This document shows, piece by piece, positions 32,656 through 40,393 of a stretch of 64,000 nt of DNA. The first letter of the stretch is position 1, and every line of letters begins with the position of its first letter. The position numbers were made by a program, and so were the translations under genes. The notes under the pieces are model-generated. The model did no database searches. It saw only the letters and a program-made list of their open reading frames with translations, and had not been told where the DNA came from. Source of the stretch: Promicromonospora thailandica (GTDB taxonomy: Bacteria; Actinomycetota; Actinomycetes; Actinomycetales; Cellulomonadaceae); NCBI RefSeq assembly GCF_024171955.1, contig NZ_JAMTCS010000003.1:248001-312000 (forward strand), given 5' to 3'.

Positions 32656-32930
32656 TTCCATGCCTGCCGGGGGCCGGCCGGGGCCCGCTGGGTGCCTGCC
32701 GGGTGCCTGCCGGGCGGGCGCCGCCGACGGCCCGCGGGCGGGGCACCACCCGCGCCGCTGACTGCAGACTTCGTGCCGCTCCGGCCGAGCCCGGGCTGCT
32801 GACTGCAGACTTCGTGCCGCTCCGGCCGTCGACTGCAGAGTTTGTCGCGGTACGGGGCGCGGCGGTGGGCAGCACGTCTGCAGTCGGCGGCGGGCTGGTG
32901 TGCCGGAGGCGCCGCCCGCCCGGCCTCGGG
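32656..32930. repeat. Repeat-rich intergenic region with CTGCAG units
   Basis: No gene is seen here. A 30-base direct repeat occurs at 32757-32786 and 32798-32827. GACTGCAGA occurs three times in direct order (32760, 32801, 32831) and once inverted as TCTGCAGTC (32877-32885), so the last copy can pair with any of the first three. Before them lies GC-rich GGGTGCCTGCC duplication. The region separates convergent cspA and methyltransferase genes. Confidence 0.65.
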
Positions 32931-33839
32931 TCAGGGGCTCGGCGGGGTGTCGAGCGGGGGTGCGGTGCCGGCGAAGGCCGTGGCGTCCTCGCCGGCCAGG
33001 AGCGTCGCCGGGACGGGCAGCGTCCGCAGGGCACGTCCCAGCCGGGGATCGCGCAGGTCCGGTCGCTCGTCGACGGGCGCGTCCTCGACCGGTCGGCGGA
33101 CGGCCGCCAGGACCACGTTGCCGTACCGGCGGCCCTTGAGCACGGCCGGCTCGGCGACGGCAGCGAGCAGGCCGTCCGCCGCGGCGTCCCGGCCGAACAC
33201 CTCGGCCAGGCTCGCGACCTCGCGGCGGGCCGTGGTCAGCGGCGGCCGGTCGGCGCAGTTCACCAGCAGGACGCCGCCAGGGCGCAGCACGCGGTGGGCC
33301 TGCGCGGCGAATCCGGTGCCCACGAGGTGCTCGGGAGTGCGGTCACCGGCGAAGACGTCGCGGACCACCACGTCGTAGGTCGCGTCGTGGGCGCCGGCGA
33401 GCGCGCGTCCGGCGTCGTCGGCGCGCAGGCGGAGCAGGGGCGAACGCGGGAGCGCGAACCACTCGCGGACGAGCTCCAGGAGGCGGGCGTCCAGGTCGAC
33501 GCCGAGCTGTCGCGAGCCCGGCCGCTCGTGCTCGACGTGCCGTGCCAGGGCGCTCCCGGCCGCGCCGAGGTGGAGCACGCGGAGCGGTCCGGCGGGCAGG
33601 AGGGCCATCACCGCGGCCATCTGCTGCATGTACTCGAAGTCGAGGAAACCGGGGTCGGCGAGGTCGAGGCTGGAGCTCGGCACGCCGTTGACGTGCAGCG
33701 TCACCCGCTGCGGGAAGTCCGGGTCGCGGACGACCTCTGCCGTTCCCGTGCTGATCGGCACGGGTCCGGCGGGGAGCTCGGCGGGGAGTGTCAGTGGTGC
33801 GGAGGATGATGGGCGGCGTCGGGTGGAGCGGCGGGCCAT
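32931..33839 (-). CDS. Spermidine synthase-like SAM-dependent methyltransferase
   Basis: This 302-residue protein has the class I SAM-binding core LRVLHLGAAGSALARHVEHE, an acidic loop GVDLDARLLELVREWF, and DDAGRALAGA then YDVVVRDVFAG in the positions used by spermidine synthases. Before the core lies a beta-rich domain (TLHVNGVPSSSLDLADPGFL). Actinobacterial proteins of this type are annotated as spermidine synthase-like; whether they transfer aminopropyl or methyl groups is unclear. ATG 33839 follows GGGAG. It is divergent from the SOS-controlled HEPN-dinB pair. Confidence 0.8.
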   Translation of the reverse strand: MARRSTRRRPSSSAPLTLPAELPAGPVPISTGTAEVVRDPDFPQRVTLHVNGVPSSSLDLADPGFLDFEYMQQMAAVMALLPAGPLRVLHLGAAGSALARHVEHERPGSRQLGVDLDARLLELVREWFALPRSPLLRLRADDAGRALAGAHDATYDVVVRDVFAGDRTPEHLVGTGFAAQAHRVLRPGGVLLVNCADRPPLTTARREVASLAEVFGRDAAADGLLAAVAEPAVLKGRRYGNVVLAAVRRPVEDAPVDERPDLRDPRLGRALRTLPVPATLLAGEDATAFAGTAPPLDTPPSP

Positions 33840-33870
33840 GGGGACAGTGTCTCCCGGGTTCGCGGTCCGC

Positions 33871-33899
33871 TTGACAGGATAGAACGTATGTTCGATAGT
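33871..33899 (+). promoter_or_regulatory. Promoter of the HEPN-dinB pair
   Basis: TTGACA (33871-33876) and GATAGT (33894-33899) are 17 bases apart, a near-ideal vegetative promoter. The LexA box lies in the spacer, where bound repressor would block RNA polymerase. Confidence 0.75.
33881..33895. promoter_or_regulatory. LexA (SOS) box
   Basis: AGAACGTATGTTCGA matches the Gram-positive SOS box CGAAC-N4-GTTCG, with one mismatch at the first base. It lies inside the -35/-10 spacer of the promoter that reads into the HEPN and dinB genes. A DNA-damage gene downstream makes the assignment persuasive. Confidence 0.8.
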
Positions 33900-33930
33900 G
33901 TCGCACAAGGGGTTCGATCGGAGGTTCGAG

Positions 33931-34407
33931 ATGGGCACCATGCACTCTCAGGGCGCGCGTGACGTCGTCGCGGCACGCATGCTCGTGCCGCGAGCGGTCC
34001 CGCCGGGCGTGAGCGCGCTCCTGCGCAAGGCGGACGCGGAGCTGGCCGAGGCCGCGCGCTCGACCGACCCGGGGGACCGGTTCGTGCACGCACACCTCGC
34101 GGCGATCCGTTCGGCCGCGGCGGTGGTCGCGCTGCGCGGGCGGCCGTCGGCGCGCTCCGGTGCGCGGACGGTCTGGGACATGCTCGCGCACGCCGAACCC
34201 GAGCTGGCGGCATGGTCGGGGTACTTCGCCTCGGGCGCGCCGCTGCGGGCGGCCGTCGACGCCGGCCGGCCCGAGAAGGTGGCGCCGGCGCGCGCGGACG
34301 AGCTGCTCGCCTGCGCGGAGGACTTCCGGGACGAGGTGGCGATGCTCGTGGACCCGGAGGCGGGCTTCTCGACGCAGCGCCTGACGCTGGTGCCCGAGGC
34401 GTCGTGA
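33931..34407 (+). CDS. SAV_6107-family HEPN domain protein
   Basis: This 158-residue helical protein fits the SAV_6107 HEPN family, which in actinobacteria often precedes dinB. An R-x4-H motif (RFVHAH, near residue 51) sits where HEPN RNases carry catalytic residues. ATG 33931 is chosen over GTG 33898 because GGAGG lies seven bases upstream. It shares the LexA-boxed promoter with dinB, 64 bases downstream, and is thus likely damage-induced. Its function is unknown; RNase activity or Pol IV regulation are hypotheses. Confidence 0.82.
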   Translation: MGTMHSQGARDVVAARMLVPRAVPPGVSALLRKADAELAEAARSTDPGDRFVHAHLAAIRSAAAVVALRGRPSARSGARTVWDMLAHAEPELAAWSGYFASGAPLRAAVDAGRPEKVAPARADELLACAEDFRDEVAMLVDPEAGFSTQRLTLVPEAS

Positions 34408-34471
34408 CGGCGCGTCCGGGGCACCGGGCGGCCGGACCAGAACTGAGCAACGGCAAGGACGGAGCACGTCG

Positions 34472-35713
34472 GTGAGCAAGGGGCCGCGGTCAGCGGCGGC
34501 ACGACGGGACTGGGGGTCGGACGAGTCCGGCTGCTCGGTGCTGCACCTGGACATGGACGCGTTCTTCGCCTCCTGCGAGCTGGCCCGGCGGCCGGAGCTG
34601 CGTGGTCTGCCGGTCATCGTGGGCGGACAGGAGCGCGGCGTGGTGCTCGCCGCCACGTACGAGGCGCGTGCCTTCGGCGTGCGCTCGGCCATGCCGATGA
34701 CCCGGGCGCGGCTCTTGTGCCCGCAGGCCACGGTGGTGCGACCGGACCACACCCTGTACCGCGACGTGTCGCGGTCGGTCATGGAGCTGCTGCACGAGGT
34801 CACCCCGCTGGTCGAGCAGATCAGCGTCGACGAGGCGTTCCTGGACGTGAGCGGTGCCCGGCGGCGGCTGGGGCCGCCCACCGCGATCGGCGCCGAGCTG
34901 CGCCGCCGGATCGAGGCCGAGCACGGGGTGACCGCGTCTGTCGGCATCGCGCGGAACAAGTTCGTGGCGAAGCTGGCCTCCACGCACGCCAAGCCTGACG
35001 GCATGATGCTGGTGCCGGCGGCGGCCACCGTGGACTTCCTGCACACGCTGCCGGTGGGCGCGCTGTGGGGGGTGGGAGAGAAGACCGAGAAGGCCCTGGC
35101 GGCGTGGGGCATCACCACGGTCGCGGAGCTGGCGCACACGGATCTGCCGAGCGTGCAGACCGCCGTCGGGCGCGTCACCGGCGCCCACCTGTACGACCTG
35201 GCGTGGGGCCGGGACCCGCGCCCCGTGGTTCCCGAGCAGCGCGAGCACAGCATCGGCGCGGAGACCACGTTCGACGTCGACCAGGACGACACCGTGGCGG
35301 TGAACCGCCGGGTCCTGGAGCTGTCCGACCGGGTCGCGGCCCGGCTCCGGCACCAGGGCGTGCTGGCGCGCACGGTGTCGGTGAAGGTCCGGTCGAGCGA
35401 CTTCGCCACGTTCAGCCGGTCGCGAACGCTGGACGGTCCCACGGACGTCGCGCGGGAGATCTATCTGGTCGCCCGCGATCTCGTCGCGGGAGTCGACCTG
35501 GGTGGGTTGGCGGTACGGCTCGTGGGCGTGCGGGGCGAGAATCTGTTGCGGCGAGACGGTTCCGTGCAGCAGCCCACGCTGGAGGAGGCGGTCGATCCGC
35601 GTTCGGGGGCTCAGCGGGAGGCGGAGCTCGCGCTCGATGCCGTGCGTGAGAAGTTTGGAAGAACCGCGATTGACCTGGGTGTACATCACAAGAACGGCAC
35701 GCATCAATACTGA
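34472..35713 (+). CDS. dinB: DNA polymerase IV
   Basis: This 413-residue Y-family polymerase has the palm metal motifs HLDMDAFFASCELARRP (Asp27, Asp29) and QISVDEAFLDVSGARR (near 117-130), the fingers segment ATYEARAFGVRSAMPM, helix-hairpin-helix VGEKTEKALAAWGITTVAEL and a little-finger domain (EQREHSIGAETTF). It bypasses DNA lesions and is error-prone. GTG 34472 follows GGAG. I see no clear C-terminal beta-clamp motif; the tail reads GVHHKNGTHQY. Expression should rise with DNA damage through the upstream LexA box. Confidence 0.95.
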   Translation: MSKGPRSAAARRDWGSDESGCSVLHLDMDAFFASCELARRPELRGLPVIVGGQERGVVLAATYEARAFGVRSAMPMTRARLLCPQATVVRPDHTLYRDVSRSVMELLHEVTPLVEQISVDEAFLDVSGARRRLGPPTAIGAELRRRIEAEHGVTASVGIARNKFVAKLASTHAKPDGMMLVPAAATVDFLHTLPVGALWGVGEKTEKALAAWGITTVAELAHTDLPSVQTAVGRVTGAHLYDLAWGRDPRPVVPEQREHSIGAETTFDVDQDDTVAVNRRVLELSDRVAARLRHQGVLARTVSVKVRSSDFATFSRSRTLDGPTDVAREIYLVARDLVAGVDLGGLAVRLVGVRGENLLRRDGSVQQPTLEEAVDPRSGAQREAELALDAVREKFGRTAIDLGVHHKNGTHQY

Positions 35714-35819
35714 TCTGCCCCTATAGTCGCTGGTATGCCCGGGATGTCGACTACCAACGGCGGCCGGGTCGTCCTATCCTGGAAGGGACACTGTTCCTTT
35801 GCGAGATCCGGGGGTCTCG

Positions 35820-36245
35820 ATGCCTCTGTCCGAGTACGAGCAGCGGGTGCTGGAGCAGATGGAGCGTGCTCTGACGTCAGACGACCCGCGACTGGCTAAC
35901 ACGCTCCAGTCCACGGGCCGTGGTAACGCCTTGCGTTACGTGCTGTCCGGGGCCGGCGTGGTGGTCGGTCTGCTCCTTCTGGTCGTGGGTGCGGCGACGT
36001 CGCAGACCTGGCTCGGGGCCATCGGCTTCGTGCTGATGTTTGCGGGTGTGGTCTTCGCGTTCCTCGGACCGCGCAAGAAGCAGGAGGGCCCGGTCGGTGT
36101 CGTCGGCGAAGACGGCACGGTCCAGCCGCCACAGGGCCGAGCAGGTCGGCCCCGCAAGCGGCAGGGCGGGGGCGGGCGCTCAGGCGGCTTCCTTGCCCGT
36201 CTGGAAGAGCGCTGGGAGAACCGGCGCAACGAGGGCGGTCGCTAG
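35820..36245 (+). CDS. DUF3040 membrane protein
   Basis: This 141-residue protein has the DUF3040 N-terminus MPLSEYEQRVLEQMERAL, two membrane helices (YVLSGAGVVVGLLLLVVGAA and LGAIGFVLMFAGVVFAFLG) and a Gly/Arg-rich basic tail ending RLEERWENRRNEGGR. Function is unknown. It occurs next to the dcw cluster in many actinobacteria, which hints at an envelope role. A perfect 14-bp stem follows 76 bases downstream. Confidence 0.88.
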   Translation: MPLSEYEQRVLEQMERALTSDDPRLANTLQSTGRGNALRYVLSGAGVVVGLLLLVVGAATSQTWLGAIGFVLMFAGVVFAFLGPRKKQEGPVGVVGEDGTVQPPQGRAGRPRKRQGGGGRSGGFLARLEERWENRRNEGGR

Positions 36246-36321
36246 CCGGCCGTCACCGTCGGCGGTCCTGCGGGACCGTCGGCACACGATCCGTGACGGC
36301 GTGAGCGCCGCGCACGGAGAC

Positions 36322-36355
36322 ACAGGAGCCGGGCCTCGCGGGGCCCGGCTCCTGT
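36322..36355 (+). terminator. Terminator-like hairpin after the DUF3040 gene
   Basis: Arms 36322-36335 and 36342-36355 pair perfectly over 14 bp around TCGCGG. No T-tract follows. Position after the last plus-strand gene supports termination. Confidence 0.65.
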
Positions 36356-36380
36356 CACATCCGCGCCGGCGGGCCCGCGC

Positions 36381-36660
36381 AGACAGGGCCGGCCTCCGGG
36401 AGACGGCCTGCCTGGCCGAGACCGGACCTGCCCGCCCGGGACCGGACTCGCCCGCCCTGGACAGGACTCGCCCGGCCGGCACTGGTCCTGACCGGCCAGA
36501 ATCGGACTTCCCCCGCCGGGACCGGTCTCCTGCGCTGTCGAGATCTGGTGTCCGCCGCTGAGATCTGGTGTGTGCCCCGCCGAGATCTGGCGTTTGCGCC
36601 GAGATCTGGCAGTGCACCACCAGATCTCGGCGCAAACGCCAGATCTCGGCGGCCCTCAGC
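36381..36660. repeat. 20-bp-periodic array of 14 degenerate units
   Basis: Units begin at 36381, 36401, 36421, 36441, 36461, 36481, 36501, 36521, 36541, 36561, 36583, 36602, 36622 and 36641; the first nine steps are exactly 20 bases. Early units look like ACCGGACTCGCCCGCCCTGG and drift; the last six begin AGATCT. No ORF with coding features spans it, and 20 is not a multiple of three. It lies in a 517-base gene-free gap (36246-36762) between convergent genes; the rest of that gap is plain GC-rich sequence apart from the hairpin at 36322. Confidence 0.8.
36577..36652. repeat. Perfect 33-bp inverted repeat in the AGATCT array
   Basis: Arms 36577-36609 and 36620-36652 are exact reverse complements over 33 bp around a 10-base loop. 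Each arm holds two AGATCT units. As RNA this is a very stable hairpin that could end transcription from both sides; as DNA it could extrude a cruciform. Confidence 0.85.
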
Positions 36661-36762
36661 AAGCCCCAGCGGCCCGCAGCGGGTCCTTAGCGGTCCGCAG
36701 AGGGCGACCCCCAGCGGGCGCCCCCCGCGGGCGACCCCAGCCGGGCCGGGGTCGCCCGGGCG

Positions 36763-39051
36763 TCAGCGGGTCGGGGTCAGAACCGTGGTCAGCGCCGCCG
36801 TCAGCGCGGCGGTGAGCTCCTCCAGCTCCGCCGCCGTCGGCGGCGTGGAGTGCCGCGCGTAGCGTTCCGCCTCGGCGGCGCCGGCCAGCGCGGAGAGCCG
36901 TTCGGCCACGTCGTCGGGCAGGGCGGCCCCCGTGCGGCCACGGATCTCCTCCGCGATGTACGCCGGGGCCTGGCGCAGCGTCACCGACGGGCCCGGCCGC
37001 ACGCCCCGCTCGGCGAGCAGCGCCAGCACGCGGGACCAGGCCAGCTCCGGGTCGAGCACCTCCTCCTCGGTGCGCCGGCGCAGCATCAGCCACGCCGCCC
37101 CGCCGAGCAGGCCCAGCCCGACCACGGCCGCCACCACCCAGGCCCAGCCGGGCAGCGTCCGGTCGGACACGGTGTCGCCCGAGGCCCCCGCGGTGGCCGC
37201 GGGCCCGGACTGCGTGGGCGCCTGGCTCGGCTGCTGGGACGGCACCTCGGGCGCCCTGCTGGCCGAGGGGGCGCTGGTGGGCAGGTTTCCCGCGGCGGGG
37301 TTCGCGTAGGCGGGCAGCGGCCCCGTCTGGACCTGGGGCGTCGGCTCGAACCGGACCCAGCCCACGGACGGGAAGTACAGCTCGGGCCACGCGTGCGAGT
37401 CCTGCCCCGTGACCCGGAAGCTGCCCTGGCTGTCCGGGCGGCCGGGCAGCCAGCCCACGCCGATGCGCGCCGGGATGTCGAGGGTGCGGGCCATGACCAT
37501 CATCGACAGGGCGTACTGGGTGCAGTAGCCCTCCTTGTTCTGCAGGAAGTCCCAGACGGTGTCCGAGGAGCCCCGGTAGTCGGCGTCCGGGTCGTACACG
37601 AAGCCCGATCCCGACCGCAGGTGGTTCTGCAGCGCGACGGCGGCGTCGAACCGGGTCGGCGCGTCGCCGGCGATGCGCCGGGCGTAGTCGGCGATGTCCT
37701 CGCGGTGCTCGGTGTCCGGCACCTCCGTGTACCCCGCCGACCGGGGGTCCCCGGACGTCGGGACGGACCGCAGCAGCTCGGGCGTGAGCTGCCGGTCCAC
37801 GATGCCGACCCGGTACACGGCGTCGGGCTGGGTGCCCTCGGCGCCGCGCACCTCGTCCCGGATCCCGTCGTAGGCCCAGTCACCCTCCGCGTCGACGGTG
37901 CGCGGCTCGAGCGGCAGCGGCAGCTCCGCGCCGGTGAGCTGCCCGATCCGGATGTCGACCTGGTGACTCTCGCCGACCGACCCCTCGCCCGGGGGCGCCA
38001 GCACGGTGGTCCGGTCGAAGCTCGCCAGCCCGCCGGTCGGCACGTTGCGGTGGGTCTGGACCCCGTCGAACGCGGTGAGTGTCATGACGCGCAGCGGCCC
38101 GACCGGGGCCTCGTCCGAGACGGTGTAGGTGAGCACGGTGTTGCTGGAGCGGGCGCTCAGGGGCTGGCGCATGTCCAGCTCGGAGGACAGCTCCACGGTG
38201 TCGGACGGGGTCGAGATGAGCTGGTTCCACGTGCCGGCCAGGGCGGGCAGTGTCGCCATGCCGGTCGCGACGCCGAGCGAGGCGGCGGCGACGGCGGCCG
38301 CGGTGCCCGCGGTGATCCAGGACCGGAACCGCTGCGCGCGGCGCACGGCCGCCGAGTCGGAGCCGGTGCTCCGGCCGGGTGTCACGCCGACGGGGTCGAC
38401 CGTGAGCAGCAGGAGCATCGCCGTCACGCTGACCACGAAGACGAGCCAGGGCACCTCGCCGATGAGGGTGAGCGGCGGCGTCCACAGGAGCAGCAGCGGG
38501 ATCCCGGCGAAGCCCGGCATGCGCGCGCCGGCCAGCGAGTCGACGATCAGCAGCACCAGCAGCGTCCCGCCGACGGCGACCATGCTGATGGCCTCGTCAG
38601 GACCCACCGGCGCGACCTGCGTGCTCATGGTCTCGGTGGCCTGCCGGAACCGTTCGAGCACCCGGTCCAGGGAGTCGGGCCCGACGAACGGCTCGAAGCG
38701 CTGCCCGGGGCCGCCGTAGCGGGCGAGCACGAACCAGAAGGCGACCACGGCGCCCGTCGCCGTCGCGACGAACGACGCGCTGCCGGAGGCCCGGTCGGCG
38801 GCGCGGTCGGCGCTGACGCCCTGGCCGGCGGCGCGGCGCACGGCGGCTCGGTCCACGGCGGTGCGGATGAGCAGGTACCGGACGACGCCGCTGGTCGCCG
38901 ACACGAGCAGGACGCCGATCGTGCCGACCGTGAGCCAGGGCCCCGGGTCGATGACGAGCGTGAGCGCGTGCATCGACGCGACCACGGCGATGGCCACCAG
39001 GACGGTGGAGGCGACGGTGCGGACCAGGGGGCCGCGGTGAGCCGGGATCAC
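36763..39051 (-). CDS. Membrane transglutaminase-like protein (TgpA family)
   Basis: This 762-residue protein has N-terminal membrane helices, including LVFVVSVTAMLLLLTVDPVG, and an external transglutaminase-like cysteine protease core with the catalytic Cys in NKEGYCTQYALSMM (about residue 507) and His in GQDSHAWPELYFPSVGWVRF. A Pro/Ser/Gln-rich linker, another membrane helix (AWVVAAVVGLGLLGGAAWLM) and a cytosolic helical domain follow. GTG 39051 overlaps the DUF58 stop by GTGA. With MoxR and DUF58 it forms a conserved three-gene unit; the unit's role, probably in envelope assembly, is not settled. Confidence 0.9.
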   Translation of the reverse strand: MIPAHRGPLVRTVASTVLVAIAVVASMHALTLVIDPGPWLTVGTIGVLLVSATSGVVRYLLIRTAVDRAAVRRAAGQGVSADRAADRASGSASFVATATGAVVAFWFVLARYGGPGQRFEPFVGPDSLDRVLERFRQATETMSTQVAPVGPDEAISMVAVGGTLLVLLIVDSLAGARMPGFAGIPLLLLWTPPLTLIGEVPWLVFVVSVTAMLLLLTVDPVGVTPGRSTGSDSAAVRRAQRFRSWITAGTAAAVAAASLGVATGMATLPALAGTWNQLISTPSDTVELSSELDMRQPLSARSSNTVLTYTVSDEAPVGPLRVMTLTAFDGVQTHRNVPTGGLASFDRTTVLAPPGEGSVGESHQVDIRIGQLTGAELPLPLEPRTVDAEGDWAYDGIRDEVRGAEGTQPDAVYRVGIVDRQLTPELLRSVPTSGDPRSAGYTEVPDTEHREDIADYARRIAGDAPTRFDAAVALQNHLRSGSGFVYDPDADYRGSSDTVWDFLQNKEGYCTQYALSMMVMARTLDIPARIGVGWLPGRPDSQGSFRVTGQDSHAWPELYFPSVGWVRFEPTPQVQTGPLPAYANPAAGNLPTSAPSASRAPEVPSQQPSQAPTQSGPAATAGASGDTVSDRTLPGWAWVVAAVVGLGLLGGAAWLMLRRRTEEEVLDPELAWSRVLALLAERGVRPGPSVTLRQAPAYIAEEIRGRTGAALPDDVAERLSALAGAAEAERYARHSTPPTAAELEELTAALTAALTTVLTPTR

Positions 39052-40373
39052 AGTGCACGCTCCGCGAGCAGGGCCCAGGCACGTTCCGGGTCGGTACGGG
39101 ACTCCGTGGTGCTGACGTGCCAGCCGGAGGTGCGCAGCTCGGCGGCGGTCTCGTCCAGCTCGTGCCGGAACCCCGCCCCCCGGGGCGCCACCAGGAGCGC
39201 CCAGCAGGTGCCGTCGACGCCGAGCGCGGCGAGGCTGCGACGGGCCTCGGGGTCGTGCGGGCCGAGCACGGCGACCACGATCTCGCCCGCGGTGCGGGCC
39301 AGGCGCAGGGCCCGCGCCGTGGTGCCGGTGGCGTGGTGCCCCTCGGCGGAGCCGCGGTGGCCCCGGATGTCGACGCACGCGTCCAGCAGGGCCGACCGGC
39401 TCGCGCGCGTGGCCGCGAACCGCTCGCTCTCCAGCGTGGGCGCGACGGTCGTGGTCACCAGACGCGTCGGGTGGCCGGCGTCGAGGAAGGACGTGGCGAT
39501 GGAGGCCGCGAGCTCCACGGCCCACTCGCCGTCGTCGACGGCGGCCGGACGGCGGGGGCCGCCCGCCTCCTGCCAGTGCGGCAGCAGCGACCTGTCGAGC
39601 AGCACGGTGACCGGGCGGACGCCGGCGCTCTCGTCGGCGCGGACCATGAGCTGGCCGCGCCGGGCGGCGCTGGCCCAGTGCACGCGGCGCGGGTCGTCGC
39701 CCGCGACGTACTCGCGCAGCACCGAGTCGTCGGTCGACTGCAGGCGCGCGCCGGTGGCCGAGTGGTCGACGTCGCCCACCGAGCGGGTGCGGACCGCGAG
39801 CTCGACGGTGCGCGGCCAGACGGGCACGTGGGTGGCGGCGCCGAGCGGCTGTGTGGCGCGCACCAGTCCGAACACGTCCGTGCGGGTGGTCAGGAGCGGA
39901 CCGAGCGACCAGCGGCCGCGGCGCGTCGGCGTCAGCGAGTAGTGCACGGAGATGCGGTCGGCGCGCGCCGAGACGCGGGCCCGGATGCCCTGGTGGCCCG
40001 CGAGCTCGTGGGCCGCCTGCTCCGAGAGCCGCAGCCGGGACAGCCGCTCGTACGCGGCGCCGGTGGCCTGGTGAGCGGCGACCAGCAGGCTGACGTCCGC
40101 CGTCCGGTCGCGCACCACCGGGTTGGGCGTCACGGCGCGCGTGACGCGCAGCGCGCCGCGCCCGGACTCCAGCCGCTGCGTGCCGATGGCGATCCAGGCC
40201 ACCGCGACGGCGAGCAGCGCGGCGGCGCCCAGCCCGACGAGGTGGGGCAGGGTGAGCACCAGCCCGAGCGGCACCAGCACGCCGCCCAGGGCGGACGCCC
40301 CGATGCCGCGGGGGGTGAGCCGGACCCGGCTGATGCGGGCGACCGTGTCGCGCCAGGTGGTGCGGGACGTCAT
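39048..40373 (-). CDS. DUF58 domain protein
   Basis: This 441-residue protein has two N-terminal membrane helices (ALGGVLVPLGLVLTLPHLVG, then AALLAVAVAWIAIG), a beta-rich stretch with RRGRWSLGPLLTTRTDVFGL, and the DUF58 signature LREYVAGDDPRRVHWASAAR followed by a von Willebrand-A-like region (PVTVLLDRSLL). Its usual partner is a MoxR ATPase, encoded just upstream. ATG 40373 is 20 bases after the moxR stop. Function is likely chaperone-like and metal-dependent, by family inference. Confidence 0.88.
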   Translation of the reverse strand: MTSRTTWRDTVARISRVRLTPRGIGASALGGVLVPLGLVLTLPHLVGLGAAALLAVAVAWIAIGTQRLESGRGALRVTRAVTPNPVVRDRTADVSLLVAAHQATGAAYERLSRLRLSEQAAHELAGHQGIRARVSARADRISVHYSLTPTRRGRWSLGPLLTTRTDVFGLVRATQPLGAATHVPVWPRTVELAVRTRSVGDVDHSATGARLQSTDDSVLREYVAGDDPRRVHWASAARRGQLMVRADESAGVRPVTVLLDRSLLPHWQEAGGPRRPAAVDDGEWAVELAASIATSFLDAGHPTRLVTTTVAPTLESERFAATRASRSALLDACVDIRGHRGSAEGHHATGTTARALRLARTAGEIVVAVLGPHDPEARRSLAALGVDGTCWALLVAPRGAGFRHELDETAAELRTSGWHVSTTESRTDPERAWALLAERAL

Positions 40374-40393
40374 GCCTGCGTCGCCCCGGCCGC

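Noticed and set aside
35724-35754. Operator (TAGTCG/CGACTA) between dinB and the DUF3040 gene
   Set aside because: The arms are only six bases with a long spacer and no regulator is adjacent, so chance is likely.
36381-36660. CRISPR array
   Set aside because: Units are contiguous 20-bp degenerate repeats with no constant repeat/variable spacer pattern, and no cas genes are present.
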